A DNA stretch of 64,000 nucleotides from Hymenobacter chitinivorans DSM 11115. Lineage in GTDB: Bacteria > Bacteroidota > Bacteroidia > Cytophagales > Hymenobacteraceae. The stretch lies in the NCBI RefSeq assembly GCF_002797555.1, contig NZ_PGFA01000001.1, positions 2,294,001 through 2,358,000 of the forward strand, in the 5' to 3' direction. The notes under the pieces are model-generated. The model was not told the origin of the DNA, did not search any database, and saw nothing but the letters and a program-made list of their open reading frames with translations. Made by a program: the position numbers and the translations under genes. This document shows, piece after piece, positions 8,401 to 15,665 of the stretch; the stretch's first letter is position 1; every line of letters starts with the position of its first letter.

Positions 8401-9351
8401 ATGCTGACCTCTGCTTCTTCCCTTGCGCCGGTGGCCTCCACCTTCCGCGACACCGTGGCCACCTGGCTGCGCGACTTCCAGCAGCGCCTCTGCGCCCAGC
8501 TCGAAGCCGCCGACGGCCAGGCCACGTTCCAGTCCGACGAGTGGCAGCACGGTAGCGGCGGCGGGGGCTTGTCCCGGGTCATTCAGCACGGGGCGGTGCT
8601 CGAAAAAGGCGGGGTCAACTTCTCGGCCGTGTGGGGCGAGATGAGCGAGCAGGCGGCCAAAGTGCTGCTCATGCCCAACCCCAACTACTTTGCCACCGGC
8701 GTCTCGGTGGTGCAGCACCCGCGCAGCCCCATGGTGCCCATTGCCCACATGAACGTGCGCTACTTCGAGGCCGGCAACGGCGAAGCCTGGTTTGGCGGCG
8801 GCATCGACCTGACCCCGATTTACGTGGACGAACAGCAGGCCCGCTGGTTCCACGAGCAGCTCCGGGCCGTCTGCAACGCTCACAACCCGGCCTATTACGC
8901 CCGCTTCAAGCAGTGGGCCGACGACTACTTTTTCCTGCCCCACCGCCAGGAAACCCGGGGTGTGGGCGGCATCTTCTTCGACCGGCTCACCGTGGGCAAA
9001 GACGGCAGCCGCGAGGAGCTGTTTGCCTTTATCCAGGCCGTGGGCAACGTTTTTGGGCCCACTTATACCGAGCTGCTGCGCCAGAACCGCGACCTGCCCT
9101 TCGGCGAGCGGCAGGTGCAGTGGCACATGCTGCGCCGGGCCCGCTACGCCGAGTTCAACCTGGCCTTCGACCGGGGCACCCGCTTCGGCCTCGAAACCGG
9201 GGGCCGCACCGAAAGCATCCTGATGAGCCTGCCCCCGCGCTGCGAGTGGCACTACGACCAGCGCCCCGCACCCGGCTCGCCCGAAGCGGCCACCCAGCAG
9301 TGGCTGCGCAAGGGCGTGGAGTGGCTCGCCGAAAATCCCAGTACGCTTTGA
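8401..9351 (+). CDS. hemF: Oxygen-dependent coproporphyrinogen III oxidase
   Basis: A 316-residue cytosolic enzyme that converts coproporphyrinogen III to protoporphyrinogen IX using O2 in haem synthesis. The family core is intact: GGGGLSRVIQHGAVLEKGGVNFS, HPRSPMVPIAHMNVRYFE, WFGGGIDLTPIY, HRQETRGVGGIFFD, then GRTESILMSLPPRCEWHY near the C-terminus. The length matches bacterial HemF (about 300). Its stop (TGA 9349-9351) overlaps the TTG start of the PAP2 gene, so hemF leads a three-gene operon ending at the terminator at 10517-10555. The ATG at 8401 lies 92 bases after a TACCTTTG promoter box. Oxygen dependence fits an aerobic lifestyle. Confidence 0.97.
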   Translation: MLTSASSLAPVASTFRDTVATWLRDFQQRLCAQLEAADGQATFQSDEWQHGSGGGGLSRVIQHGAVLEKGGVNFSAVWGEMSEQAAKVLLMPNPNYFATGVSVVQHPRSPMVPIAHMNVRYFEAGNGEAWFGGGIDLTPIYVDEQQARWFHEQLRAVCNAHNPAYYARFKQWADDYFFLPHRQETRGVGGIFFDRLTVGKDGSREELFAFIQAVGNVFGPTYTELLRQNRDLPFGERQVQWHMLRRARYAEFNLAFDRGTRFGLETGGRTESILMSLPPRCEWHYDQRPAPGSPEAATQQWLRKGVEWLAENPSTL

Positions 9352-9941
9352 TCGAACAACTGCAAGCCCTGGACCGCTGGCTGTTGCTGGCGGCCAATAC
9401 TCACCACTCCAACGCGCTGGACGCCTGGATGATTTTCTTTTCGGAGCGCTTCGTGTGGTTTCCGGCTTATCTGGTCATTCTGCTTGTGCTGGGCTACATG
9501 TTCCGGCAGCGGGCCCTGCTCCTGCTGCCCCTGCTGGGTTTGAGCGTGGCCCTGGCCGACGGGATTTCGAGCCGGTTCTTCAAGCCCTACTTTGCCCGCC
9601 TGCGCCCCTGCCACGACCCGCAGCTTTCGGCCACGCTCAACCTGGCCAGCGGCTGCGGGGGGCAGTTCGGGTTTATGTCGTCGCACGCGGCCAATGCCTT
9701 TGCCCTGGTCGTGTTTCTGTGGCTGGCGTTGCCCCGGCGCTACCGGCTGGCCAAGGTATTGGTCCTGATCTGGGCCATCCTGGTGTCTTACAGCCGCATG
9801 TACCTGGGCGCCCACTACCCTTCCGACGTGCTGGCCGGCGCCACCCTGGGCAGCCTGGCCGCCTGGGCCTGCTTCCGGTTGTATCAGCTCGGGGCCGCCC
9901 GCTGGTGGCCCGAGCCCCGTTTTACTCTCCGTCATGACTGA
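9348..9941 (+). CDS. PAP2-family membrane phosphatase
   Basis: A 197-residue integral membrane protein of the type 2 phosphatidic acid phosphatase superfamily. Such proteins dephosphorylate lipid phosphates, including undecaprenyl pyrophosphate. The three motifs are present: KPYFARLRPCHD (K-x6-RP), FMSSHAANAFA (PSGH-like, with SSH) and SRMYLGAHYPSDVLAGA (SR-x5-H-x3-D). About five hydrophobic segments are seen. The start is taken as TTG at 9348, which overlaps the hemF stop (TTGA) and gives EQLQALDRWLLLAANTHHSN, typical of these N-termini; the frame is open further upstream only as antisense-like hemF shadow. It overlaps the next gene by 8 bases. The physiological lipid substrate is unknown. 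Confidence 0.9.
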   Translation: MIEQLQALDRWLLLAANTHHSNALDAWMIFFSERFVWFPAYLVILLVLGYMFRQRALLLLPLLGLSVALADGISSRFFKPYFARLRPCHDPQLSATLNLASGCGGQFGFMSSHAANAFALVVFLWLALPRRYRLAKVLVLIWAILVSYSRMYLGAHYPSDVLAGATLGSLAAWACFRLYQLGAARWWPEPRFTLRHD

Positions 9942-10488
9942 TTCTGCCCGCCGGTTTTTGTTTCTGCCCGGCAGTACCCGCCACATGGGCAACAGCGAGC
10001 AGCTGGCCCGCCTAGCGGCTCAGCACTTGCCCGCCGGGGCCGAGCAGCACTGGCTGAACCTGCTGGATTATCCCCTGCCCGATTTTGTGGACCTGCGCCA
10101 CGACGGGGCCTACGCCGCGCCCGAAGGCCATGCCCAGACGCTGGCAGACGCTACCCTGCAGGCCACCGACCTGGTGCTGGTCATGCCCCTGTACTGGTAC
10201 ACGATGCCTGTGCCCACCAAGCGCTACCTCGACTACTGGAGCGCCTGGATGCGGGCCCCCGGCCTGGATTTTCGGACCCGGATGGCTGGTAAAACGCTTT
10301 GGGCAGTCGTAGCCAGCAGCGGGGCGCGAAGTGAGGTCCAGCCCTTAGCCGATACCTTGCTCCTAACGGCGCAGTACATGCGCATGCCCTGGGGTGGCCT
10401 TTTGTTCGGCAACGGCTCCCGCCCCGGCGACATTCTGCAGGACCAAGCCGCGTTGACGGCGGCAGAAACGTTTTTTACGGCCGGCTAG
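9934..10488 (+). CDS. NAD(P)H-dependent FMN reductase / flavodoxin-fold oxidoreductase
   Basis: A 184-residue flavodoxin-like protein of the NAD(P)H quinone/FMN reductase group. The phosphate-binding loop is FLPGSTRHMGNSEQLA near the N-terminus. The second flavin-contact loop is VMPLYWYTMPVPTKRYLDY at about 87-105, where the family usually has P-x-Y-x-x-x-x-P, followed by a GKTLWAVVASSGA strand. It overlaps the PAP2 gene by 8 bases and is the last gene of the hemF operon, followed by a strong terminator. Position beside hemF raises the possibility that it acts on porphyrinogens or quinones, but the sequence does not show a HemG signature, so that is speculative. Confidence 0.85.
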   Translation: MTDSARRFLFLPGSTRHMGNSEQLARLAAQHLPAGAEQHWLNLLDYPLPDFVDLRHDGAYAAPEGHAQTLADATLQATDLVLVMPLYWYTMPVPTKRYLDYWSAWMRAPGLDFRTRMAGKTLWAVVASSGARSEVQPLADTLLLTAQYMRMPWGGLLFGNGSRPGDILQDQAALTAAETFFTAG

Positions 10489-10516
10489 TACTCTATTTTA
10501 CTTCGGCTGCTAATAC

Positions 10517-10555
10517 AAAAAGCCCCGCCAACTCGTTGCTGGCGGGGCTTTTTTT
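10517..10555 (+). terminator. Strong intrinsic terminator after the hemF operon
   Basis: Hairpin AAAAAGCCCCGCCA / GGCGGGGCTTTTTTT with a 9-base loop and a long T-run, just after the stop at 10488. It can also serve the convergent small gene. Confidence 0.9.
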
Positions 10556-10565
10556 GAGTTATTCA

Positions 10566-10769
10566 TTACTTCTTGCCCGGCTTGCGGTTGCCGGTGTGTC
10601 CGTCGCCCCGGTCGCCCTGGCCGGGCCGGCTGGTGCGGTGGGAGTTGTGCTTATCGTCCTGGGACAAAGAACGGTTCAGGTCCACTTCGCTGGTAAACTG
10701 GCCTTTCTCGTTGCGGCGCACGTAGCGCTTGTCGCCCGGGGTGGGTTCTATCAATTCGCGTTTCGACAT
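10566..10769 (-). CDS. Small basic conserved hypothetical protein
   Basis: A 67-residue hydrophilic protein starting MSKRELIEPTPGDKRYVRRN, followed by EKGQFTSEVDLNRSLSQDD and a Gly/Arg/Lys tail. Short proteins with this opening are widespread in Bacteroidota, which supports this ATG at 10769 over the upstream in-frame ATG at 10796. No domain or function is known to me. It sits alone between the hemF terminator and an unassigned gap, on the minus strand. It may bind nucleic acid, judging only from its charge. Confidence 0.65.
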   Translation of the reverse strand: MSKRELIEPTPGDKRYVRRNEKGQFTSEVDLNRSLSQDDKHNSHRTSRPGQGDRGDGHTGNRKPGKK

Positions 10770-10944
10770 GGCGGAGGAAAGTCTAAGGTGAGACACTTCC
10801 TATACGCGGATGAGGCCAACCTGGTTAGCAATTCACGGCCCGCTGTTGAGCTTAACTCCCTGCCGTTCAAGCCTTGAATGAACCCAGTTAGCACCTTTCG
10901 GAAGCAACTTCTGCTACGCAAGCACGCCGTCTACCAGGGCAAGG

Positions 10945-11724
10945 CTACTCCCCAACCCACGCCCCGTTTCTGCCGAAACACTCACTCACTGCCAGCATCA
11001 CCCCAAAATTACCGTCGGTCTGCCGCCACCGCTGCCCGGGCGCATAGGCCCGGGACACGAAGCCGTCGAGGTAGAGGGCATTGCGGCAGCCCCGGCGGCG
11101 GAAAAAGTCGGCAAACTCGTAGAGGCTCACTTTCTGCTGCGACATGGCCAGCAGCACGCGGCCGTCGGGCAAAATGCCCACGCCGTTGCGAATCTGCCGG
11201 TTGGCAGAGCCGGGGGTAAAGGCCGGGTGAATCCGGCCTTGCACCACCAGCATCGGCCCCGACTGCGTAGCGTACCGGACGCGGCTAGAATAGCGAAAGT
11301 TTGCGGTGGGGCACACCACGGCCCGCTGGTCGGTGGTCGTGTAAAACACGCCGTTGGGCCGGAGGTAGAAGTTGCCGGTGCCCGCCGCTGTATCGAGGGG
11401 CACCAGCACCCGGCCTTCCTCAACAAACAGCCCCTGCGGGGAATAATCGGGGCGAAACATGCCCGCATTCATGGCAAACACCACCCGCCGCCCCTGCCCG
11501 CTGAGCCAGGCCGAAAGGCGGCCCAGACTGCCCAGCCGTTGGTTTTGCTCGTCTTTCCAGTACAGCCGCAAGTCCTGCCGCCGCAGATCAACCTGGTAGC
11601 TCACGTAGCCCGAATCAGTTGGGGAGCAGCAGATCAAGCTTAGTCCCAGTCCGCCCAGCGCCAGCAGGATTATCCACCGGCTTCTGCCCTTGCGGGTACC
11701 ACTAGCGTGCCCCGTCATTGGCAT
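10945..11724 (-). CDS. Phosphodiester glycosidase family lipoprotein (NAGPA domain)
   Basis: A 259-residue lipoprotein: a basic N-terminus, one hydrophobic segment and a lipobox-like LICC at about residue 33. The mature part matches the phosphodiester glycosidase (NAGPA/DUF2233) fold, with FAMNAGMFRPDYSPQGLFVE, YLRPNGVFY, ATQSGPMLVVQG, RNGVGILPDGRVLLAMS and a C-terminal ALYLDGFVSRAY. Related enzymes hydrolyse the GlcNAc-1-phosphodiester bond, or phosphodiester-linked sugars on polymers, here probably on the cell surface. It begins 6 bases after the ribE stop and so is likely translated from the same transcript. ATG at 11718 is an alternative start. The natural substrate is unknown. Confidence 0.87.
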   Translation of the reverse strand: MPMTGHASGTRKGRSRWIILLALGGLGLSLICCSPTDSGYVSYQVDLRRQDLRLYWKDEQNQRLGSLGRLSAWLSGQGRRVVFAMNAGMFRPDYSPQGLFVEEGRVLVPLDTAAGTGNFYLRPNGVFYTTTDQRAVVCPTANFRYSSRVRYATQSGPMLVVQGRIHPAFTPGSANRQIRNGVGILPDGRVLLAMSQQKVSLYEFADFFRRRGCRNALYLDGFVSRAYAPGQRWRQTDGNFGVMLAVSECFGRNGAWVGE

Positions 11725-11730
11725 TCGGCG

Positions 11731-12321
11731 CTACCGGCCCAGCAGCTTGGCCACGTACTTGCCCACGATGTCGAACTCCAGGTTGACCAAATCGCCGGGG
11801 CGCAGGTGCTGGAAAGTGGTGTGCTCGTAGGTGTAGGGAATGATGGCCACCGCGAAGCTGTCGTCGGTCGAGTCGAAGCAGGTCAGGCTGGTGCCGTTGA
11901 TGCAGATCGAGCCTTTTTCCACGGTTACGCGGCTCGGGCCGGGCTCGTGACGGAAGCGGTAGAGCCAGCTGCCGTTCTGGTCGGTAACACTCTCGCAGAC
12001 GGCCGTCAGGTCCACGTGGCCCTGCACGATATGGCCGTCGAAGCGGCCGTTGGCGGCCAGGCAGCGCTCCAGATTTACCTGCCGGCCCGGCGCCCAGCTT
12101 CCCAGGTTGGTTTTCTGCAGCGTTTCGTCGATGGCCGTCACGACGTGGGTGCCGGCGGCGGCATCCACGGCCACCACGGTCAGGCACACTCCGTCGTGGG
12201 CCACGCTCTGGTCAATCTGCAGCTCGTGGGCAAAGGGCGCGGCCACGGTAAAGTGCCGGTTCGTGCCTTCCGTTTTCACGTCCGTAATCGTGCCGAGAGC
12301 TTCTACAATGCCAGTAAACAT
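11731..12321 (-). CDS. ribE: Riboflavin synthase, alpha chain
   Basis: A 196-residue enzyme that dismutates two 6,7-dimethyl-8-ribityllumazine molecules to riboflavin. Both internal lumazine-binding repeats are present. The first begins MFTGIVEALGTI and contains SVAHDGVCLTVV; the second has GHIVQGHVDLTAV, GSICINGTSLTC and IIPYTYEHTTF. The length and the MFTGIVE start are canonical. No FMN riboswitch is evident upstream; instead the 5' region is a repeat element at 12331-12598. The gene is followed at 6 bases by the phosphodiester glycosidase, so they likely share a message. Other rib genes are not in the window. Confidence 0.96.
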   Translation of the reverse strand: MFTGIVEALGTITDVKTEGTNRHFTVAAPFAHELQIDQSVAHDGVCLTVVAVDAAAGTHVVTAIDETLQKTNLGSWAPGRQVNLERCLAANGRFDGHIVQGHVDLTAVCESVTDQNGSWLYRFRHEPGPSRVTVEKGSICINGTSLTCFDSTDDSFAVAIIPYTYEHTTFQHLRPGDLVNLEFDIVGKYVAKLLGR

Positions 12322-12330
12322 GAGATTGGT

Positions 12331-12598
12331 AATGTGCTAAGGTGGTTGAATGAGCTGATGTGCGAAGGTCGTTGTGTTCTTGCGAGGCGCAGCCGAAGCA
12401 ATCCGTCCGCTAAACTGTGCCGAGCCTTCTTAAACGACGAGACTTGAGGTATAACAACGAAAAGGGCTTTGTGGTGAAAGAGCGGGCTGTACTTCGCAGC
12501 GGACGGATTGCTTCGCGTTGCGCGCAAGACCAGAACGACCTTGGCACATTTCGCCCATTCCTCATATTTCCCCACATTAGCACCTGAGCACATTAAAA
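12331..12598. repeat. Second nested inverted-repeat element
   Basis: It has the same plan as the element at 5584. The outer words are AATGTGCTAA/GAGCTGATGTGCGAAGG (12331-12367) and their complements CACATTAGCACC/GAGCACATTA (near 12573-12595). The middle arms are TTGCGAGGCGCAGCCGAAGC plus AATCCGTCCGCT (12379-12411) against AGCGGACGGATTGC...GCGCAAGA (12498-12530). The core holds AAAAGGGCTTTGT. It separates ribE from the sugar transferase. Confidence 0.8.
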
Positions 12599-12599
12599 C

Positions 12600-14018
12600 C
12601 TACTTCCCCCGGCCTTCGACAATGATTTTCAGGGTGTAGAGCATCACGCGGAAGTCCATGGCCAGGCTCATGTTCTCGATATAGAGAATGTCGAACTTGA
12701 GGCGCTCCACCATCTGGTCGACGGTTTCGGCGTAGCCGTACTTTACCTGGCCCAAACTGGTGATGCCGGGCCGCACGCGGTGCAGGTGGCGGTAATGGGG
12801 CGCTACTTTCACGATCTGATCGATGTAGAAGCGGCGCTCGGGGCGCGGGCCCACCAGGCTCATGTCGCCTTTGAGCACGTTCCAGAATTGGGGCAGCTCA
12901 TCGAGGCGGACCTTGCGCATAAACCGGCCCCAGGGCGTAATGCGCGGGTCCCGATCCGACGACAAGGCCGGGCCCATCTTCTCGGCGTCCACGTACATCG
13001 AGCGGAACTTGTAGATGCGGAAGGGCTGGGCGTTGATGCCGATGCGCTCCTGGGCGTAGAAAATCGGGCCCGGCGAGGAGAGGCGCACCATCACGGCTGT
13101 GAAGGCGTACACGGGCCAGGCCAGCAGCATAAACAGAGCTGAGCCCACGATATCGAGGCCGCGCTTGGTAAACTCCTGCCAGGGCGGCAGCAAGTCGTGC
13201 TTGATTTCAATGAGCGGGGTCCCAAACAGGTGGTTTACCTTCACTGAGCCCAGCAGCATCTGGTACAAGTCGGGCAGGATGCTGACCCGGGCCGGCGTAC
13301 CTTCCAGCAACGACAGAATTTCCTGAATCATGCGGTGCTCACTGGGCTCGATGGCAATGATGATCTGCTCGATCTTCAAGGCCCGGATCAGGGCGGGCAG
13401 GCGGGTGTAGGAGCCGCGGGCGGGCAGCTCGGCGGCCAGGCCGGGGTCCACGGTGTCGCCCATGGGCGCGAAGCCGACCAGCTTCAGCCCCAGGTGCTTG
13501 CCGGTGCGGGCCAGCTCGTGGTAGGTTTCGCGGGCCAGCAGGTTGGAACCCACCAGCAGGGTATTAAACGAAATAACGCCGCTGCGCACCAAGTGCTGCA
13601 CCGTGGTAATAGCCCAGGTCCGCAGCACGGCCGTAATAAAGAAGTGCAGCAGAAAATAGGCCGTAATCGTCTTGTAGTACAGCCGGTAGGAGCTCACACC
13701 CTGGTCATCGAGCAGCAGGGCAAAAAAGATAACCAGCGCCCCCAGCACCGAAATGCGCCCCAGGCGGATAATTTCCGACAAGCGCGACTTGCGGAAGATG
13801 TCGCGGTATTCGCCGATCAGGCTGTAGAGCACCGTCCAGAAAGCGGCAATCATCAGGGCTGAGCCCGTGAGGGTGAACAGCTCGCCGCCGGTGAAGCGGT
13901 AGCCGGCATTGATTTCGCTGAGCAGGTACTTGCGCAGCAGAAAAAAACACATCCACGCCAGCAGGGCCGCCAGAAAGTCGGCAGCAATAAGCTTCAGCTT
14001 TTGAAAGGTGCGAGTCAA
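12600..14018 (-). CDS. Polyprenyl-phosphate sugar phosphotransferase (WcaJ-like)
   Basis: About 472 residues from the proposed start. Four or five N-terminal membrane helices (FLAALLAWMCFFLLRKYL onward) lead to a CoA-binding-like Rossmann region, then a C-terminal bacterial sugar transferase domain: KRGLDIVGSALFMLL, SPGPIFYAQERIG, FRIYKFRSMYVDAE, KVRLDELPQFWNVLKGDMSL, VGPRPERR. It transfers a sugar-1-phosphate to undecaprenyl phosphate at the inner membrane, starting exopolysaccharide or capsule repeat units. A minus-strand TACCTTTG box at 14137-14144 makes upstream ATGs at 14150 and 14189 unlikely, so a TTG start (14018 or slightly upstream) is preferred. No other polysaccharide genes are adjacent. 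Confidence 0.9.
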   Translation of the reverse strand: MTRTFQKLKLIAADFLAALLAWMCFFLLRKYLLSEINAGYRFTGGELFTLTGSALMIAAFWTVLYSLIGEYRDIFRKSRLSEIIRLGRISVLGALVIFFALLLDDQGVSSYRLYYKTITAYFLLHFFITAVLRTWAITTVQHLVRSGVISFNTLLVGSNLLARETYHELARTGKHLGLKLVGFAPMGDTVDPGLAAELPARGSYTRLPALIRALKIEQIIIAIEPSEHRMIQEILSLLEGTPARVSILPDLYQMLLGSVKVNHLFGTPLIEIKHDLLPPWQEFTKRGLDIVGSALFMLLAWPVYAFTAVMVRLSSPGPIFYAQERIGINAQPFRIYKFRSMYVDAEKMGPALSSDRDPRITPWGRFMRKVRLDELPQFWNVLKGDMSLVGPRPERRFYIDQIVKVAPHYRHLHRVRPGITSLGQVKYGYAETVDQMVERLKFDILYIENMSLAMDFRVMLYTLKIIVEGRGK

Positions 14019-14136
14019 GGGGATAAGGGAAGCAGACCAGCTGGAGCTGGCAAACAAATGGGTTATGTGGGCACGATGCCGTAATTTCGCCGCAGATACG
14101 GCCCGAAAAGGGCCTTTATCCACTAACTGAGCCGCG

Positions 14137-14144
14137 CAAAGGTA
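14137..14144 (-). promoter_or_regulatory. -7 box TACCTTTG of the sugar transferase gene
   Basis: Perfect TAnnTTTG match on the minus strand. It lies downstream of the two in-frame ATGs (14150, 14189), so transcription would start after them and a TTG start near 14018 becomes the best choice. Confidence 0.6.
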
Positions 14145-14187
14145 GGGCATTAACCCATACCCTCGACATTGGCTTAACCCACATTGC

Positions 14188-14841
14188 ATGCACGCTGATA
14201 CGTACCGCCACCGAGGCCTGCGCCGTACCCTGGTTGAAGAACTGCGCCGTAAAGGAATTCGGGACGAGCGGGTACTGACGGCCCTGGCAACGGTGCCCCG
14301 CCACTTGTTTTTTGACCCCGCTTTTCAGCAGCACGCCTACCAGGACAAGGCCTTTCCCATCGGGCAGGGTCAGACGATTTCCCAGCCCTACACGGTGGCC
14401 TACCAAACCGAGCTGCTGCGCCTGCAGCCCACCGACCGGGTCCTGGAAATCGGGACCGGCTCGGGCTACCAGTGCGCCGTGCTGCTGCAGCTCACGCCCT
14501 TGGTGTACAGCATCGAGTACAACGCGGTGCTATTTGAAAGCACCCGCCGCCGCCTCGGGGCCTTCGGCCTGCTGGCCCACCTGTTCTGCGGCGACGGCTC
14601 GGTAGGTTTGCCCGAACACGCGCCTTTCGATAAGATTCTGGTCACGGCCGGCTCGCCCACCATTCCGCGCACCTTGCTGCGGCAGTTGCGCGTGGGGGGC
14701 TCCCTGGTCATCCCCGTGGGCGACGAAAGCAGCCAGCGCATGATGCGGGTGGTGCGCGAAAGCGCGGAAGAGTTTGTGCGGGAGGAATTTGAGGAGTTTC
14801 GCTTCGTGCCCCTGCTGGGCCAGGCGGGCTGGCCGAAGTAG
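14188..14841 (+). CDS. pcm: Protein-L-isoaspartate O-methyltransferase
   Basis: A 217-residue cytosolic SAM-dependent methyltransferase that starts repair of isoaspartyl residues in damaged proteins. Visible family motifs are VLTALATVPRHLFFD, IGQGQTISQPYTVAYQTELL, the SAM-binding LEIGTGSGYQCAVL (about 91-104), YSIEYNAVLFESTR, FDKILVTAGSPTIP and a GGSLVIPVGD strand. The length matches bacterial Pcm. It is divergent from the sugar transferase gene, with overlapping complementary CATG start positions if the long form of that gene were used. A single-gene unit is likely. Confidence 0.95.
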   Translation: MHADTYRHRGLRRTLVEELRRKGIRDERVLTALATVPRHLFFDPAFQQHAYQDKAFPIGQGQTISQPYTVAYQTELLRLQPTDRVLEIGTGSGYQCAVLLQLTPLVYSIEYNAVLFESTRRRLGAFGLLAHLFCGDGSVGLPEHAPFDKILVTAGSPTIPRTLLRQLRVGGSLVIPVGDESSQRMMRVVRESAEEFVREEFEEFRFVPLLGQAGWPK

Positions 14842-14998
14842 TGCCCTGAACTCGCCTCGTCCGCCAGCGGAGCCAGCCACCCCGGTCCCGTAGCAGGGGG
14901 CCCTGACTGCGGCAGCGACTAGGGCTTTTGCGGTCTGAAACGCCGGAGCCCGGCAGGTATTATCGGTCCGGATTCGACAATACGGGCCGGGCGGCGCT

Positions 14999-15006
14999 AT
15001 CTTTGG
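14999..15006 (+). promoter_or_regulatory. -7 box TATCTTTG of the thioesterase gene
   Basis: Exact TAnnTTTG match 21 bases before the ATG at 15027; it excludes the upstream in-frame ATG at 14928 as the main start. Confidence 0.65.
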
Positions 15007-15026
15007 GCTCCCATTTCTTTTCAGCA

Positions 15027-15557
15027 ATGCCCTTTCAGATGCGCAAACAAAAGCCCGTTAAAGACTCCTTCGTGATTATGACTGAGCTGGTGCTGCCTAA
15101 CGATACCAACACGCTCAATAACCTGATGGGCGGCCGCATGATGCACCTGATGGACATTGCCGCGGCCATTTCGGCGCAGAAGCACTCCAACCGCATCGTC
15201 GTGACGGCCTCGGTCGACAACGTCTCATTTCGCGACAGTATCGCGCTGGGCAGCGTGGTGACGCTGCAGGCCCAGGTGACGCGCTCCTTCAACTCCTCGA
15301 TGGAAGTGCACATCGACGTGTGGGCCGAGGACATTCCCAGCGGCACGAAGATGAAAACCAACGAGGCCTTTTTCACCTTCGTGGCCGTGGATCAGACCGG
15401 GCGCCCCATCGACGTGCCCGAAGCCGTGGCCGAAACCGAGGAGGAAATCCGCCTCTACGATGGGGCCCTGCGCCGCCGCCAGCTCCGCCTCGTGCTCGGG
15501 GGCCGCATGAAGCCCCACGAAGCCACCGAGCTCAAGGCTTTGTTTGACCTGGAGTAA
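15027..15557 (+). CDS. Hotdog-fold acyl-CoA thioesterase
   Basis: A 176-residue cytosolic hydrolase of the YciA/BACH-like group that cleaves acyl-CoA to free fatty acid and CoA. The hotdog core is LPNDTNTLNNLMGGRMMHLMD, with IAAAISAQKHSNRIVVTASVD and the strand FRDSIALGSVVTLQAQV, followed by MEVHIDVWAEDI and FFTFVAVDQTGRP. The Asn/Asp and Gly-Gly positions of the active site loop (NTLNNLMGG) are intact. ATG at 15027 is chosen because a TATCTTTG box ends 20 bases upstream. An inverted repeat follows the gene. Confidence 0.9.
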   Translation: MPFQMRKQKPVKDSFVIMTELVLPNDTNTLNNLMGGRMMHLMDIAAAISAQKHSNRIVVTASVDNVSFRDSIALGSVVTLQAQVTRSFNSSMEVHIDVWAEDIPSGTKMKTNEAFFTFVAVDQTGRPIDVPEAVAETEEEIRLYDGALRRRQLRLVLGGRMKPHEATELKALFDLE

Positions 15558-15558
15558 T

Positions 15559-15657
15559 TTTAGTTGTTAGTTGTTGGTTGTCAGTTGTTAGGCTGTTTTA
15601 TTACCTTCCTGACCGCACCACCTGACAACTGACAACCAACAACTAACAACAACTAGT
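15559..15657. repeat. TTAGTTGTTGGTTGTCAG-type inverted repeat
   Basis: Arms built from GTTAGTTGTTGGTTGTCAGT and its complement ACTGACAACCAACAACTAAC are separated by about 30 bases. The same words flank the terminator at 16527-16680 and precede eutB at 39377-39402, so this is a second dispersed word family. Confidence 0.8.
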
Positions 15658-15665
15658 CTCAGCCC

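Noticed and set aside
8631..9347. Extended upstream part of the PAP2 reading frame
   Set aside because: Arg/Pro/Ala-rich text in the wrong frame of hemF; the domain starts at TTG 9348.
14019..14189. Longer N-terminus of the sugar transferase from ATG 14189 or 14150
   Set aside because: A TACCTTTG promoter box lies downstream of those ATGs and the extra residues lack hydrophobic or family character.
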